Shown piece after piece: positions 1-7,672 of a stretch of DNA of 20,529 nucleotides. The notes beneath the pieces are model-generated. The model had not been told where the DNA came from. It did not search any database and worked only from the letters and a program-made list of their open reading frames with translations. The DNA lies in contig JBMFIR010000027.1 of assembly GCA_049976205.1 (NCBI GenBank), positions 1 to 20,529 on the forward strand, read 5' to 3'. The DNA comes from WYEN01 sp049976205 (GTDB taxonomy: Archaea > Thermoproteota > Thermoprotei_A > Sulfolobales > AG1). Each line of letters begins with the position of its first letter. Position 1 is the stretch's first letter. Both the position numbers and the translations under genes were made by a program.

Positions 1-28
1 CTCACTTAAATCATAATAGAGTAAAAGA

Positions 29-37
29 TTTATAAAT
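29..37 (+). promoter_or_regulatory. TATA-like box upstream of the saccharopine dehydrogenase-like gene
   Basis: TTTATAAAT is a good archaeal TATA element, and placing initiation about 26 nt downstream puts the start of the RNA near position 59. That would leave a leader of about 100 nt, long for this group. The leader would open with a perfect 7-bp inverted repeat, AGTGGAG at 61-67 and CTCCACT at 79-85. A weaker A-rich element (CTAAAAA) sits near 133-140 and could instead give a nearly leaderless RNA, so the choice of promoter is uncertain. Confidence 0.45.
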
Positions 38-166
38 TTTCCCTCTATATTTTTGAGATGAGTGGAGACAATACACCACTCCACTAGGCAATAAACAATA
101 CCTAAACCCCACCCTAGAAAGGGCGAGGCTTCTAAAAAGCTAAAAAGGTGAATTAAAATAAGGATT

Positions 167-1270
167 GTGGGATTGGTAGGACTTGGGAGAGTAGGTCTTA
201 GAGCACTGGATATATTAGTAAAGAGAAAAGATCTGTATTTCTACGGTTTCGACATAGATCCTTCTAAAAAAGATCTTGTATCAAAATACGATAATGTTGA
301 TTTTATAAAAATTAGAGATACTAGAGATCTAAGAAACTACTTGCCTAAGATAGATCTTTTGATGTCAGCGGTTCCTTCTCAAGAAGGATATAAAATAGCT
401 ACTTTAGCAAGCGAGATCTGTGTGGATCTAGTTGATGTATCATTTATTCCAGAGGATCCGTACACGCTCGATAGAGAATTTAATAAATGTGGCAAGATCT
501 ATGTACCCGACGCAGGATACGCGCCGGGGTATAGTAATATTGTAGCTGGTTATCTAAATAAGAAATTCAGTGGTTTAAAGTCTCTTGAGATATATGTAGG
601 TGGTATTCCTATAGAAAATATTCCTCCTCTAGGATACTTCGTGACCTGGAGTGCTGAAGATTTATTAGAGGAATATGTCAGACCTGCACGAATTGTGGTT
701 AATAACAAGGTTATTTACGTGGATCCTTTGGATAAGATTGGTGAAGTAATTATTCCAGGGCTCGGAAGCTTTCAGTGGTTCTATAGTGATGGTCTCAGAA
801 CTATGTTAAGGAACATATCAGCAGAAGAAATGTTTGAAGCTACATTGAGATGGCATGGACATTTAGATAAAATAAGGGTTCTGAGAGAATTAGGTTTCTT
901 GGATCGAGACACTGTAAATATAGACGCTCATAGTATAGAGATCATTAAATTAACATCAAGGATCTTTGAAAAGAAGCTACAGAGAGAATTCAAAGATATG
1001 GCATTACTCTATGTAAGAGCACTTGGAAAGAATCATGAGAAATACGAAGAATTAACAGTAGTATATGGAGAGATCGGGGATTACGCGACACCTAGATTTA
1101 CAGCAATAATATTTGCCTCAGTAGCAGAATTATTAATTGAGAGAGATTTAAAGAAAAAAGGAGTTATAGCTCCCGAGGAATTAGGGGACTATATAGATTC
1201 CTTTAGGAATAAATTAATTCAGTATCAACCCAGCAGAAATCACATTATTATGCACTTTAACGTTTCCTAA
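167..1270 (+). CDS. Saccharopine dehydrogenase / L-lysine dehydrogenase-like oxidoreductase
   Basis: An NAD(P)-dependent oxidoreductase of the saccharopine dehydrogenase superfamily, probably acting on lysine, saccharopine or a related amino acid; the exact substrate is not readable. The N-terminus has the dinucleotide-binding motif GLGRVG (residues 5-10), an Asp closing the second strand (YGFDID), and the family segment PDAGYAPGYSN near residues 114-124, followed by the mixed alpha/beta catalytic domain. At about 367 residues it fits the single-domain archaeal and lysine dehydrogenase-like members. The GTG at 167 is the first conventional start after an in-frame stop (149-151), but it cuts the first beta strand short. 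An AGGTGA Shine-Dalgarno at 146-151 is 6 nt before an in-frame ATA at 158, which would give a normal MRIVGLVGLG start. The gene stands alone and is convergent with the ECF operon. Confidence 0.82.
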   Translation: MGLVGLGRVGLRALDILVKRKDLYFYGFDIDPSKKDLVSKYDNVDFIKIRDTRDLRNYLPKIDLLMSAVPSQEGYKIATLASEICVDLVDVSFIPEDPYTLDREFNKCGKIYVPDAGYAPGYSNIVAGYLNKKFSGLKSLEIYVGGIPIENIPPLGYFVTWSAEDLLEEYVRPARIVVNNKVIYVDPLDKIGEVIIPGLGSFQWFYSDGLRTMLRNISAEEMFEATLRWHGHLDKIRVLRELGFLDRDTVNIDAHSIEIIKLTSRIFEKKLQREFKDMALLYVRALGKNHEKYEELTVVYGEIGDYATPRFTAIIFASVAELLIERDLKKKGVIAPEELGDYIDSFRNKLIQYQPSRNHIIMHFNVS

Positions 1271-1290
1271 ATTTTATAGTTATTATAGAC

Positions 1291-1881
1291 TTACTCTTCA
1301 GCTCCTCTGGCCTTGAGAGCATCTTCTAGAGTTAATGCTCTATTCTCAATGTTCTTAAATAATGTGTATATTACACCAATGTATCTAAGTAAATTATATC
1401 TGATTTCGAAGCCTCTTACTTCAATAGAGTCTAAAATATCGAGCGCCTCTCGAATAAAACTTCTGATTAGTGTATAGGAAAATGTGAATATGTTGATTCC
1501 TAATAGATCTCTTAATTGATGTGCTGGTGTAGTTAGATAGTAGATTAGAGAGGCTGATAAAGTCAAATAGCTATAAAGGATGTTAATATAAGTATACTCT
1601 GTTAAGGTTCTTGATAAATAATCTATGAGTATTATCAGAGTAAATGTGCTTAGCCATATTACGAGAGAGGTTAATAGGGTCTTGTAAGCTTTTAAAAAAA
1701 TTAGCAGAGAGATGTTAACCACAATCATTGCTACATAGATCATTAATTCTCTCGATACTATCCATACAATTATGGTGAGAATAAGATAAAGTATTTTTGG
1801 ATAAATCATATAGGATCTTGTCAACAAATTATTTTGGTATGGTTTCTCGAGAAATTCATCAATTAATTCTCTTATCCACAT
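1291..1881 (-). CDS. ecfT: Energy-coupling factor transporter transmembrane protein EcfT (CbiQ family)
   Basis: The T component of an ECF-type vitamin/micronutrient importer: it couples ATP hydrolysis by the EcfA dimer to movement of the substrate-binding S component. About four to five hydrophobic segments fill residues 25-120. The cytoplasmic part carries the two short Ala-Arg-Gly-type coupling motifs of the family, VRG at 155-157 (in SIEVRGFE) and ARG at 191-193 (in ALKARGAEE at the extreme C-terminus). At 196 residues it is shorter than typical EcfT proteins of about 250-270, but both coupling motifs are intact. It is the last gene of the operon; its ATG overlaps the end of the ATPase gene by 10 nt, and a GGGAGAG Shine-Dalgarno lies just upstream. 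Confidence 0.85.
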   Translation of the reverse strand: MWIRELIDEFLEKPYQNNLLTRSYMIYPKILYLILTIIVWIVSRELMIYVAMIVVNISLLIFLKAYKTLLTSLVIWLSTFTLIILIDYLSRTLTEYTYINILYSYLTLSASLIYYLTTPAHQLRDLLGINIFTFSYTLIRSFIREALDILDSIEVRGFEIRYNLLRYIGVIYTLFKNIENRALTLEDALKARGAEE

Positions 1882-2579
1882 ATTAGTTCTCTCCCGATAA
1901 CACCTGCTCTGTTAAGTGCTTCATCTTTCAACTCCCATATGTTTCCCACAAAAGATATCTCTCCTCGATCTAATAGTATTATTTTGCTAGGATCTATGAA
2001 ATTAATAAGGCATAAATGAGTTGTTGAGATGATTATTATCTTCCTATTCCTCTTAGAGGAGATTATTTGAGAAAGTTTTTGTGTTGAGTATAGATCTAGG
2101 TAATCAAATGGTTCATCTAATAACCAAATAGGTTGATCAGCTATTAATATACTTGCTATAGAGACTCTCTTAGCTTCTCCACCGCTTAATGTGAATGGAT
2201 CCCTCTCGAATAGTAAAGGATCTACTAAAGCCTCTATAAGTTCTTTGTCATATTTATCTAATCTGAGGATCCTTTTAATCAACATAATCTCGTCAATAAC
2301 TCTTGCTTCGATAAATCCATGATAAGGATTTTGCCATACATAACCTATTAATGAGGCGATCTCTTTTCTGCTAAGATCCCTTAGATTCTTATTATTCACA
2401 TAGATTTCTCCCTCATAATTCCTTATTAAACCAGCAATCGTTTTCATAAGAGTCGTTTTCCCAGAACCATTTCTTCCCGTAAGTAAATAGATCCCCTCTC
2501 CCAATTCTAGATCTATATTTCTAAGAATGGTCTGTCCGCCTAATTTCACGGATAATCTCTTTATTTTTAGTGAAATCAC
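1872..2579 (-). CDS. ecfA: ECF transporter ATP-binding protein EcfA
   Basis: The ABC ATPase of the same importer, presumably acting as a homodimer since only one ATPase gene is present. All motifs are in place: Walker A GRNGSGKTT (35-43), Q-loop WQNPYHG with Gln83 (close to the FQNPD form of ECF ATPases), signature LSGGE (131-135), Walker B with catalytic Glu in LLDEP (153-157), D-loop (YLD), and switch His188 in STTHL. The length of 235 residues is at the lower end for the family. The gene starts with GTG, whose GTGA overlaps the TGA stop of the S-component gene, so the two are probably translationally coupled. Confidence 0.9.
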   Translation of the reverse strand: MISLKIKRLSVKLGGQTILRNIDLELGEGIYLLTGRNGSGKTTLMKTIAGLIRNYEGEIYVNNKNLRDLSRKEIASLIGYVWQNPYHGFIEARVIDEIMLIKRILRLDKYDKELIEALVDPLLFERDPFTLSGGEAKRVSIASILIADQPIWLLDEPFDYLDLYSTQKLSQIISSKRNRKIIIISTTHLCLINFIDPSKIILLDRGEISFVGNIWELKDEALNRAGVIGRELICG

Positions 2580-3100
2580 TTTTTCTCTCTCCTAATTAGC
2601 ATCATAGTTAATAAATAGCCTAATATGCCCTGTGATATTACTGAACCCAACATTACTCCAGATATAGACACTACAAGAGGTATATTATACACTATGTGTA
2701 ACAATACATAGCCTATAAAGAAGGTTGTTATAGCAATCTCCTCTGCTATTACTAATAATAATCCTATTTTAGAGGGATACATGAATCTTCCTATTAACCA
2801 TGCAATTACTCCATAGATGAGATTCGTTATAGACCCGAGAATAATATCGTAGATACCATATGGGGAGACAATATTAGCTATTAATACCCCCATAACTAAT
2901 CCGGCTACAGCATATAATCCGTACCTAGGTATATATGGGAGTGGACTTAAGGCATCTGCTACTCTAACTTGTACAGGGCCGAAACTTATTGATTGTAGAA
3001 TTATTGTAGTAGTAGCGTATAATACAGCAATGAAACCTGCTCTAATTATTGGTATTAATCTCTTATCTCTACCACTGGAAATCTTGCTATACACCCTCAC
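2576..3100 (-). CDS. queT: QueT-family ECF S component (probable 7-deazapurine transporter)
   Basis: A small, very hydrophobic membrane protein (174 aa, about five to six transmembrane segments) that gives the ECF transporter its specificity. It resembles QueT: the family pattern FGPVQVRVADALSPLP is at residues 40-55, and a GL-x-GxLIAN-x-(F/V)SP-(Y/F)G-x-x-D-x-x-x-GS pattern occupies about 67-90. QueT is linked in bacteria to uptake of queuosine precursors; in an archaeon the likely ligand is preQ0 or a related deazapurine for archaeosine in tRNA (inference). It is the first gene of the operon. The GTG at 3100 is followed by a second in-frame GTG at 3094, and no strong Shine-Dalgarno decides between them. 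Transcription is divergent from the aldolase across 81 nt. Confidence 0.82.
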   Translation of the reverse strand: MRVYSKISSGRDKRLIPIIRAGFIAVLYATTTIILQSISFGPVQVRVADALSPLPYIPRYGLYAVAGLVMGVLIANIVSPYGIYDIILGSITNLIYGVIAWLIGRFMYPSKIGLLLVIAEEIAITTFFIGYVLLHIVYNIPLVVSISGVMLGSVISQGILGYLLTMMLIRREKK

Positions 3101-3181
3101 TATATTACAAACTCACGTTATGCCTTAAAATATTTTACTGTAACTAAGACTTTTAATAGATTATAACACATTATTTATAGG

Positions 3182-4012
3182 TTGAATATTATGAGGAGAA
3201 GTTTTAATGATATTGGGAAGGAGATCAGGCTTAACAAGATACTTAAGAATAATAGAGCATTGATTTTCGCGTTTGATCATGGTGTGGAGCACGGTCCTAA
3301 GGATTTTCCTGAGGATATAATAGATCCTAGGGTTATAATAATGAAAGTTGTAGAGGCAGAGGTAGATGCTATAATGACTACCGTAGGTATTGCGTCAATG
3401 ACATATGATCTTTGGGGAGGAAAAATTCCTCTCATTATCAAGATTACTGGAAAAACGAGTCTTAGACCCGAGCAGCAAAGACTTCTACAAAGTGTATTTG
3501 GTTACGTAAGAGATGCCATAGCCTTGGGAGCGGACGCTGTTGCGGCGACTGTTTATTGGGGTAGTGAGTACGAGGATCAAATGCTTAACACGTGGTTCAC
3601 AATTAGATTAACTGCCGAGAGATTTGGTTTACCAGCTCTGCAACTAGCATATCCAAGAGGCTCTGCGATCAAGAATAGGTATGATAAAGAAGTTGTTAAG
3701 TACGGTGTTAGAGCTGCTATTGAGAGTGGAGCAGATCTTATCAAAACATATTATACAGGATCCGAGGAGAGTTTTAAAGAGGTGGTTAAAGTTGCTGCGG
3801 GTATCCCTATTCTAATGAGTGGTGGCGCTACTAGAGAGAGACCAATTGATTTCTTAAGAGATGTTAAATCTGTTATGAGAGCTGGAGCTAATGGTGCTGT
3901 AGTTGGTAGAAATATCTTTCAGCACAAAGATCCCAAGTCAATGATCAAAGCATTAAAACTAATTATACACGAGGATAAAGAAGTAGAGGATGTAGCTAAA
4001 TTGGTTGATTAA
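3182..4012 (+). CDS. fba: Fructose-bisphosphate aldolase, archaeal class I type
   Basis: Reversible aldol cleavage of fructose-1,6-bisphosphate to dihydroxyacetone phosphate and glyceraldehyde-3-phosphate in the cytoplasm. This is the archaeal class I (DhnA/DeoC-LacD-like) TIM-barrel enzyme. The N-terminal signature DHGVEHGPKDFP is at 32-43; the Schiff-base lysine is Lys188 in DLIKTYYTGS; phosphate-binding Gly-rich segments are SGGA (213-216) and the GRNIFQ segment near the end. The length of 276 aa is normal. The TTG at 3182 gives a start MNIMRRS; an ATG at 3191 is equally possible. TATA-like boxes at 3151-3158 and 3161-3168 would place the RNA start almost on one or the other, suggesting a leaderless message. 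The next gene, a PfkB kinase, supports a role in sugar catabolism or gluconeogenesis. Confidence 0.92.
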   Translation: MNIMRRSFNDIGKEIRLNKILKNNRALIFAFDHGVEHGPKDFPEDIIDPRVIIMKVVEAEVDAIMTTVGIASMTYDLWGGKIPLIIKITGKTSLRPEQQRLLQSVFGYVRDAIALGADAVAATVYWGSEYEDQMLNTWFTIRLTAERFGLPALQLAYPRGSAIKNRYDKEVVKYGVRAAIESGADLIKTYYTGSEESFKEVVKVAAGIPILMSGGATRERPIDFLRDVKSVMRAGANGAVVGRNIFQHKDPKSMIKALKLIIHEDKEVEDVAKLVD

Positions 4013-4032
4013 GATAAGATGAACAGGATCCC

Positions 4033-4048
4033 ATTGATTAATTGATTA
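4033..4048 (+). repeat. Tandem direct repeat (2 x ATTGATTA) upstream of the pfkB TATA box
   Basis: Two perfect adjacent copies of the 8-mer ATTGATTA, at 4033-4040 and 4041-4048, abut the TATA box of the kinase gene. They occupy the BRE/upstream activator position. A related TTGATTAAG occurs at the end of the aldolase gene, about 30 nt upstream. Confidence 0.5.
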
Positions 4049-4050
4049 AG

Positions 4051-4092
4051 TTATAAATCCCTATATATTTAATATTTAATAATTAAATATTA
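4051..4092 (+). promoter_or_regulatory. pfkB promoter: TATA box plus 23-bp palindromic candidate operator
   Basis: TTATAAAT at 4051-4058 is a strong TATA box. From 4070 to 4092 lies an odd-centred palindrome: the 11-nt arm TAATATTTAAT, a central A at 4081, then the perfectly complementary arm ATTAAATATTA. The predicted transcription start, about 26 nt after the middle of the TATA box, falls near 4080, at the palindrome centre. A repressor dimer bound there would block initiation. The downstream GAGGAG at 4102-4107 is the Shine-Dalgarno for the ATG at 4117. Confidence 0.55.
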
Positions 4093-4116
4093 TCCGATTA
4101 TGAGGAGACATATTAG

Positions 4117-5052
4117 ATGTCTTCTGAGAAGAAAAGTATTGATGTAATTGCTGTAGGACATGCACTAGTTGATATCAGGATCCAAGTAAGAGAGTTTCCA
4201 GCACCAGATCAAGAGAGCCCGATTCTTAGAACAAAATGGGGTGCTGGAGGCTCGGCAGTGAATGTATCAATAGCTGTCAAGAGACTTGATATGAAGAGCG
4301 GAATCATAGCTAAGATAGGTTTTGATAGTTTTGGTAGAATAATAGTTGATGAGCTACTTAAGGAAGGAGTTGATATAAGAGGACTTAGAGTATCTTGGCA
4401 AGACACGGGATTCACAATAGTCGCTATAGATCCTAGTGGAGATATCACCATGTATGGCTACAAGGGATCAGCTGAAGATCTATCGCCCATGGAGATCGAT
4501 GAGGATTTAATAAGAGAATCTAAGCATCTCCATGTAGCTAGTTTAAGAATAGATACCTCTTTAAGAGCCCTCGAGATCGCAAAGAGCTATGGCCTAGCAA
4601 CTTCTTGGGATCCTGGTAGAGTACTTTCTAGAAAGGGACTTACTGAATTAAGAAAGATCCTTGGGTTAACAGATATAGTTTTGTTGAATCGACAAGAGGC
4701 TCACTATATGACTAATGAAGAGGATTACAAGAAGGCTGCTGAGATTATAAGAGAAGCAGGTCCTAACATAGTCGTGGTTAAATTAGGTAAAGATGGTTCA
4801 TATATTTTATCAAAAGAATCCGCAGAATATATCCCAGCTTTTCAAGTAAAGAATCCTGTTGATACCACGGGAGCAGGCGACGCATATGCAGCAGGTTTTA
4901 TAACGAGCCTTCTTAGAGGGTATAATCTCAGAAAAGCGGCACTGTATGCTAGTGCAGTAGCTGCCTTAAAAATAATGAGATTAGGATCCCACGAAGTTCC
5001 CTCACATGAGGAAGTAATAAACTTTATCTGGGATACTATACCAACGTTTTAA
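4117..5052 (+). CDS. PfkB-family carbohydrate kinase (possible ATP-dependent phosphofructokinase)
   Basis: A ribokinase/PfkB-fold sugar or nucleoside kinase of 311 aa. The substrate-binding GAGGSAVNVS segment is at 42-51; the DTTGAGD motif with catalytic base Asp255 and the anion hole is at 249-255. Placement next to FBP aldolase suggests phosphorylation of fructose-6-phosphate in the modified Embden-Meyerhof pathway; PfkB-type ATP phosphofructokinases are known from Aeropyrum and Desulfurococcus. Archaeal nucleoside kinases and KDG kinases share the same fold, so the substrate is inferred from context. The ATG at 4117 is supported by GAGGAG 9 nt upstream. The 104-nt gap after the aldolase holds an independent, elaborate promoter (see 4033-4092), so the gene is probably controlled separately. 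Confidence 0.8.
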   Translation: MSSEKKSIDVIAVGHALVDIRIQVREFPAPDQESPILRTKWGAGGSAVNVSIAVKRLDMKSGIIAKIGFDSFGRIIVDELLKEGVDIRGLRVSWQDTGFTIVAIDPSGDITMYGYKGSAEDLSPMEIDEDLIRESKHLHVASLRIDTSLRALEIAKSYGLATSWDPGRVLSRKGLTELRKILGLTDIVLLNRQEAHYMTNEEDYKKAAEIIREAGPNIVVVKLGKDGSYILSKESAEYIPAFQVKNPVDTTGAGDAYAAGFITSLLRGYNLRKAALYASAVAALKIMRLGSHEVPSHEEVINFIWDTIPTF

Positions 5053-5142
5053 AATCAAGGTTCTGTACTTTAACCAACGCGTATTTGTCTTTTAATACAC
5101 ACTTATTTTCTATTCCGTATAATATTATTTCTTGGTGAGAAA

Positions 5143-6252
5143 ATGTCTCGAGAGATTTCTAAACAGGAATTATTTGATCTATTGAAGAAATTAAGTGAAT
5201 TCATATCGCCATCAGGTTTCGAAAATGATATAAGGAGCTTTGTTAAGGATTACTTTGCTAAAACAGCTGATAGAGTATATATAGATGCTTTAGGAAACGT
5301 AATAGCTGTTAAGAAGGGGTCTAGAGGATCTGGGAAAATAATGATTGCTGGACACATGGATGAGATAGGATTATTTATATCACATATTGATGAGAAAGGT
5401 TTTCTAAGAGCTCTCCCAATCGGAGGAGTTTTTGAGAGAGCCTTAATTTTCCAGAGGGTATTAATAAGATCTAGAGAAGGAAGGATCTTTAGAGGAGTAA
5501 TCGGGCTTAAACCACCTCATATAGCAAAACCTGAGGAGGCCAGACAAGTACCGGAGCTGAGGGAATTATTTATTGATGTAGGAGCAGGATCCAAGACAGA
5601 TGTAGAGAAAATGGGTATAAGGATAGGTGATGTAGCTGTTTATGACAGAGATCTAGTTATGCTCTCACAAGATAGAGTCTCGGGTAAAGCTATCGATGAT
5701 AGAGTAGGTCTATTAGTAGCTATGAAGAGCTTTGAGATGCTGGAGAATAATCAAGCTGATGTATACGCGGTAGCAACAGTACAAGAGGAAGTAGGATTGA
5801 AGGGAGCCAGAACAGCTGCTTTTTCAATATCTCCTGACGCGGCCTTAGCACTTGATGTGACCATAGCTAGTGATGTTCCTGGAACAGCTGAGCATGAATG
5901 GTTTACTCAATTAGGTAAAGGACCTGCCATAAAAATAGCTGATGGTAGAGGCGCTAGTGGGCTAATAGCTAATATGGAGATAGTCAATAAATTAATTATA
6001 ATAGCCCAAGAACTTAATATACCCTACCAGATAGAGATTGCCGCAGGGGGAACAACCGATGCTTCAGCGATACAATTAAATAAAGAAGGTGTTCCCGCCG
6101 GAGTGATCTCTATACCTGCTAGATACATACATTCACCTGTCGAGGTAATAGATCTTAATGATGTTGTAAATGTTATTAAATTAACAAAAGGTTTCTGCGA
6201 AAAATCAGATCCTGAGTGGCTTAGCAGGCTAAGAGGTTCACAAATTAAATAA
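5143..6252 (+). CDS. M42-family metalloaminopeptidase (TET-type)
   Basis: A cytoplasmic cocatalytic metallopeptidase of family M42, which in archaea forms large tetrahedral (TET) dodecamers that trim peptides released by the proteasome. Members are often mislabelled as endoglucanases. All metal and catalytic residues are visible: His71 in AGHMDE, Asp185 or Asp186 in KAIDDR, the Glu pair 215-216 in QEEVG, Asp238 in LDVT, and His330 in YIHSP. The insertion between about residues 80 and 175 is the PDZ-like oligomerisation domain of the family. At 369 aa it is full length. GGTGA 6 nt before the ATG at 5143 fixes the start. It is convergent with the diphthamide gene, with only 9 nt between the two stop codons. 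Confidence 0.92.
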   Translation: MSREISKQELFDLLKKLSEFISPSGFENDIRSFVKDYFAKTADRVYIDALGNVIAVKKGSRGSGKIMIAGHMDEIGLFISHIDEKGFLRALPIGGVFERALIFQRVLIRSREGRIFRGVIGLKPPHIAKPEEARQVPELRELFIDVGAGSKTDVEKMGIRIGDVAVYDRDLVMLSQDRVSGKAIDDRVGLLVAMKSFEMLENNQADVYAVATVQEEVGLKGARTAAFSISPDAALALDVTIASDVPGTAEHEWFTQLGKGPAIKIADGRGASGLIANMEIVNKLIIIAQELNIPYQIEIAAGGTTDASAIQLNKEGVPAGVISIPARYIHSPVEVIDLNDVVNVIKLTKGFCEKSDPEWLSRLRGSQIK

Positions 6253-6261
6253 TTTAAAGAT

Positions 6262-6972
6262 TTATACGATCTCGACATTATTAATTCTCATATATCCCCA
6301 CCCACTCAAGAACCATTTCTTTTCTCCTCTCGCAATAATTCTCCTACCTTTAAATAATGGTGATTTCACAACAAAACTCTCGTACTCACCACCCTCACCA
6401 ATAGGCGAGAAACTATATTTAGATGAGAGTCTAAGTAACTCCTCTACGTCTTTGTGTGTAGATATTTCTTTACCAACCCATTCCTCATCTAATCCCATAG
6501 CTTGTGTCGCTACTATAACGAATCCTATGCCTCTTTCCACGACCTCTTCAATAAGTAGATCTCTGTGATTACGCCCCCAGAGAGGTGCTACATGTTTGAT
6601 ACCTAATCCAGAGGCTATCGAATCCAGAGCTTTTTTCTGAAAATTACTTGATACTACACCACTAACTATATATTCAGCATTAATCTCTGAAACAACGCGA
6701 GTAATTACTTCTTTAATCTCATCATATTCTCTATCCCCTCTAATCTCCCTTGAAATAAACTCTATACCCATGATCTCTGAATGAATCTGAGCCCATTTAC
6801 TATTTATAGTATGTAGATAATAAAGATCCTCTCTACTAGAGGTTATGTTAAGTATATATGGCTTACCTAGATCGAGTACTTTGAGAGCTATATAAAGAGC
6901 ATAGTGACTATCTTTACCCCCTGTATATAGAGCCAAAAAACGATCCGTTTTACTCATAATGACATTACTCAA
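6262..6972 (-). CDS. dph6: Diphthine--ammonia ligase (archaeal Dph6-type ATP pyrophosphatase)
   Basis: Catalyses the last step of diphthamide synthesis on elongation factor 2, ATP-dependent amidation of diphthine with ammonia. The PP-loop YTGGKDS is at 16-22. The family segment SGVVSSNFQKK lies at 104-114, and the GEGGEYES motif of the Dph6/MJ0570 group is at 192-199. At 236 aa it matches the single-domain archaeal enzymes and lacks the C-terminal YjgF-like extension of eukaryotic forms. The TTG at 6972 is the earliest start, 9 nt after the stop of the upstream regulator; an in-frame ATG at 6957 (MSKTDRF) is a good alternative, and neither has a strong Shine-Dalgarno. Probably co-transcribed with the regulator. 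Confidence 0.85.
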   Translation of the reverse strand: MSNVIMSKTDRFLALYTGGKDSHYALYIALKVLDLGKPYILNITSSREDLYYLHTINSKWAQIHSEIMGIEFISREIRGDREYDEIKEVITRVVSEINAEYIVSGVVSSNFQKKALDSIASGLGIKHVAPLWGRNHRDLLIEEVVERGIGFVIVATQAMGLDEEWVGKEISTHKDVEELLRLSSKYSFSPIGEGGEYESFVVKSPLFKGRRIIARGEKKWFLSGWGYMRINNVEIV

Positions 6973-6981
6973 CTAATTTTT

Positions 6982-7614
6982 CTAAGACTCTTTTAAGAAA
7001 AGTTCTATTAATAGCTCCCAAACACATGACTCCGCGGTAAAACAGTTCCTATCAGATCCAGAAACTATACAAAACCCCTCACAATTATTTTTTATGATTT
7101 CGCCAGTTTTTGTTCTCGAGATATCATAATCAGGCTCTCCTCGAGTATTTAAAAGCATCACTTTATCTCCCTGAACCTCGATGAATAAGCCGCCTAAGCA
7201 TCCTTTTTTAACTAATTCGTCTCTTAGATCAACTATGTTTTTATTTCGCATCAAAATAGCTCTGGCCTCAGAAGAAATCTTATTTATAGATGCGTACCTC
7301 CAATTTATTATATCAATATTTTCAACACATGAACTAGACACATATCTCCTCCACTCCACTAAGATCTCTTTGCCTTTACTAGTTAAGTCAGCTCCTGCAA
7401 CAGGATCTATGCTTACAAGTCCTACAGAGTTTAATCTCTTAACTAAATTTCTTGCGGAGCCTTCGCCAATTCCCAGAGTCTTAGAAATTATATGTCTACC
7501 CATAGGGCCTGATTTTTCAATAAGATCTAGTATTTTAATTACGTGATAATAAGTGAATTTAGATCTGATATAATCTATGTTAATACTTCTAAGCGTCTTT
7601 ATCATATTCAGCAT
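6982..7614 (-). CDS. Winged-helix regulator with DUF4443-like C-terminal domain
   Basis: A 210-aa archaeal protein with an N-terminal winged helix-turn-helix of MarR/ArsR-like layout (about 22-88; recognition region ISKTLGIGEGSARNLVKRL and wing VSIDPVAGADLTSKG). The following alpha/beta domain (about 95-205) looks like DUF4443. That domain holds six cysteines, including GCLGG, NCEGFC and NCFTAESC, which could bind metal or sense redox state (inference). No ligand is known to me. The gene is divergent from the NikR-like gene with 58 nt between the starts, so both probably share a control region, and it precedes dph6 by 9 nt. Confidence 0.65.
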   Translation of the reverse strand: MLNMIKTLRSINIDYIRSKFTYYHVIKILDLIEKSGPMGRHIISKTLGIGEGSARNLVKRLNSVGLVSIDPVAGADLTSKGKEILVEWRRYVSSSCVENIDIINWRYASINKISSEARAILMRNKNIVDLRDELVKKGCLGGLFIEVQGDKVMLLNTRGEPDYDISRTKTGEIIKNNCEGFCIVSGSDRNCFTAESCVWELLIELFLKES

Positions 7615-7672
7615 TACTCGCTTACCATAATTATTTATCTTAATGTATTAAATAAATTAGGAAAAGTGTTTA

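Noticed and set aside
57..68. C-box-like GAGATGA as part of a C/D box RNA upstream of the first gene
   Set aside because: It deviates from RUGAUGA, and no D box (CUGA) follows at a usable distance.
1291..1881. EcfT truncated by a frameshift
   Set aside because: The protein is short for the family, but it keeps both Arg-Gly coupling motifs and a normal C-terminal ending, so it is probably just a compact version.
7181..7546. 121-aa plus-strand open frame inside the DUF4443 regulator
   Set aside because: It runs antisense to a well-formed wHTH protein and has no family features, so it is a shadow frame.
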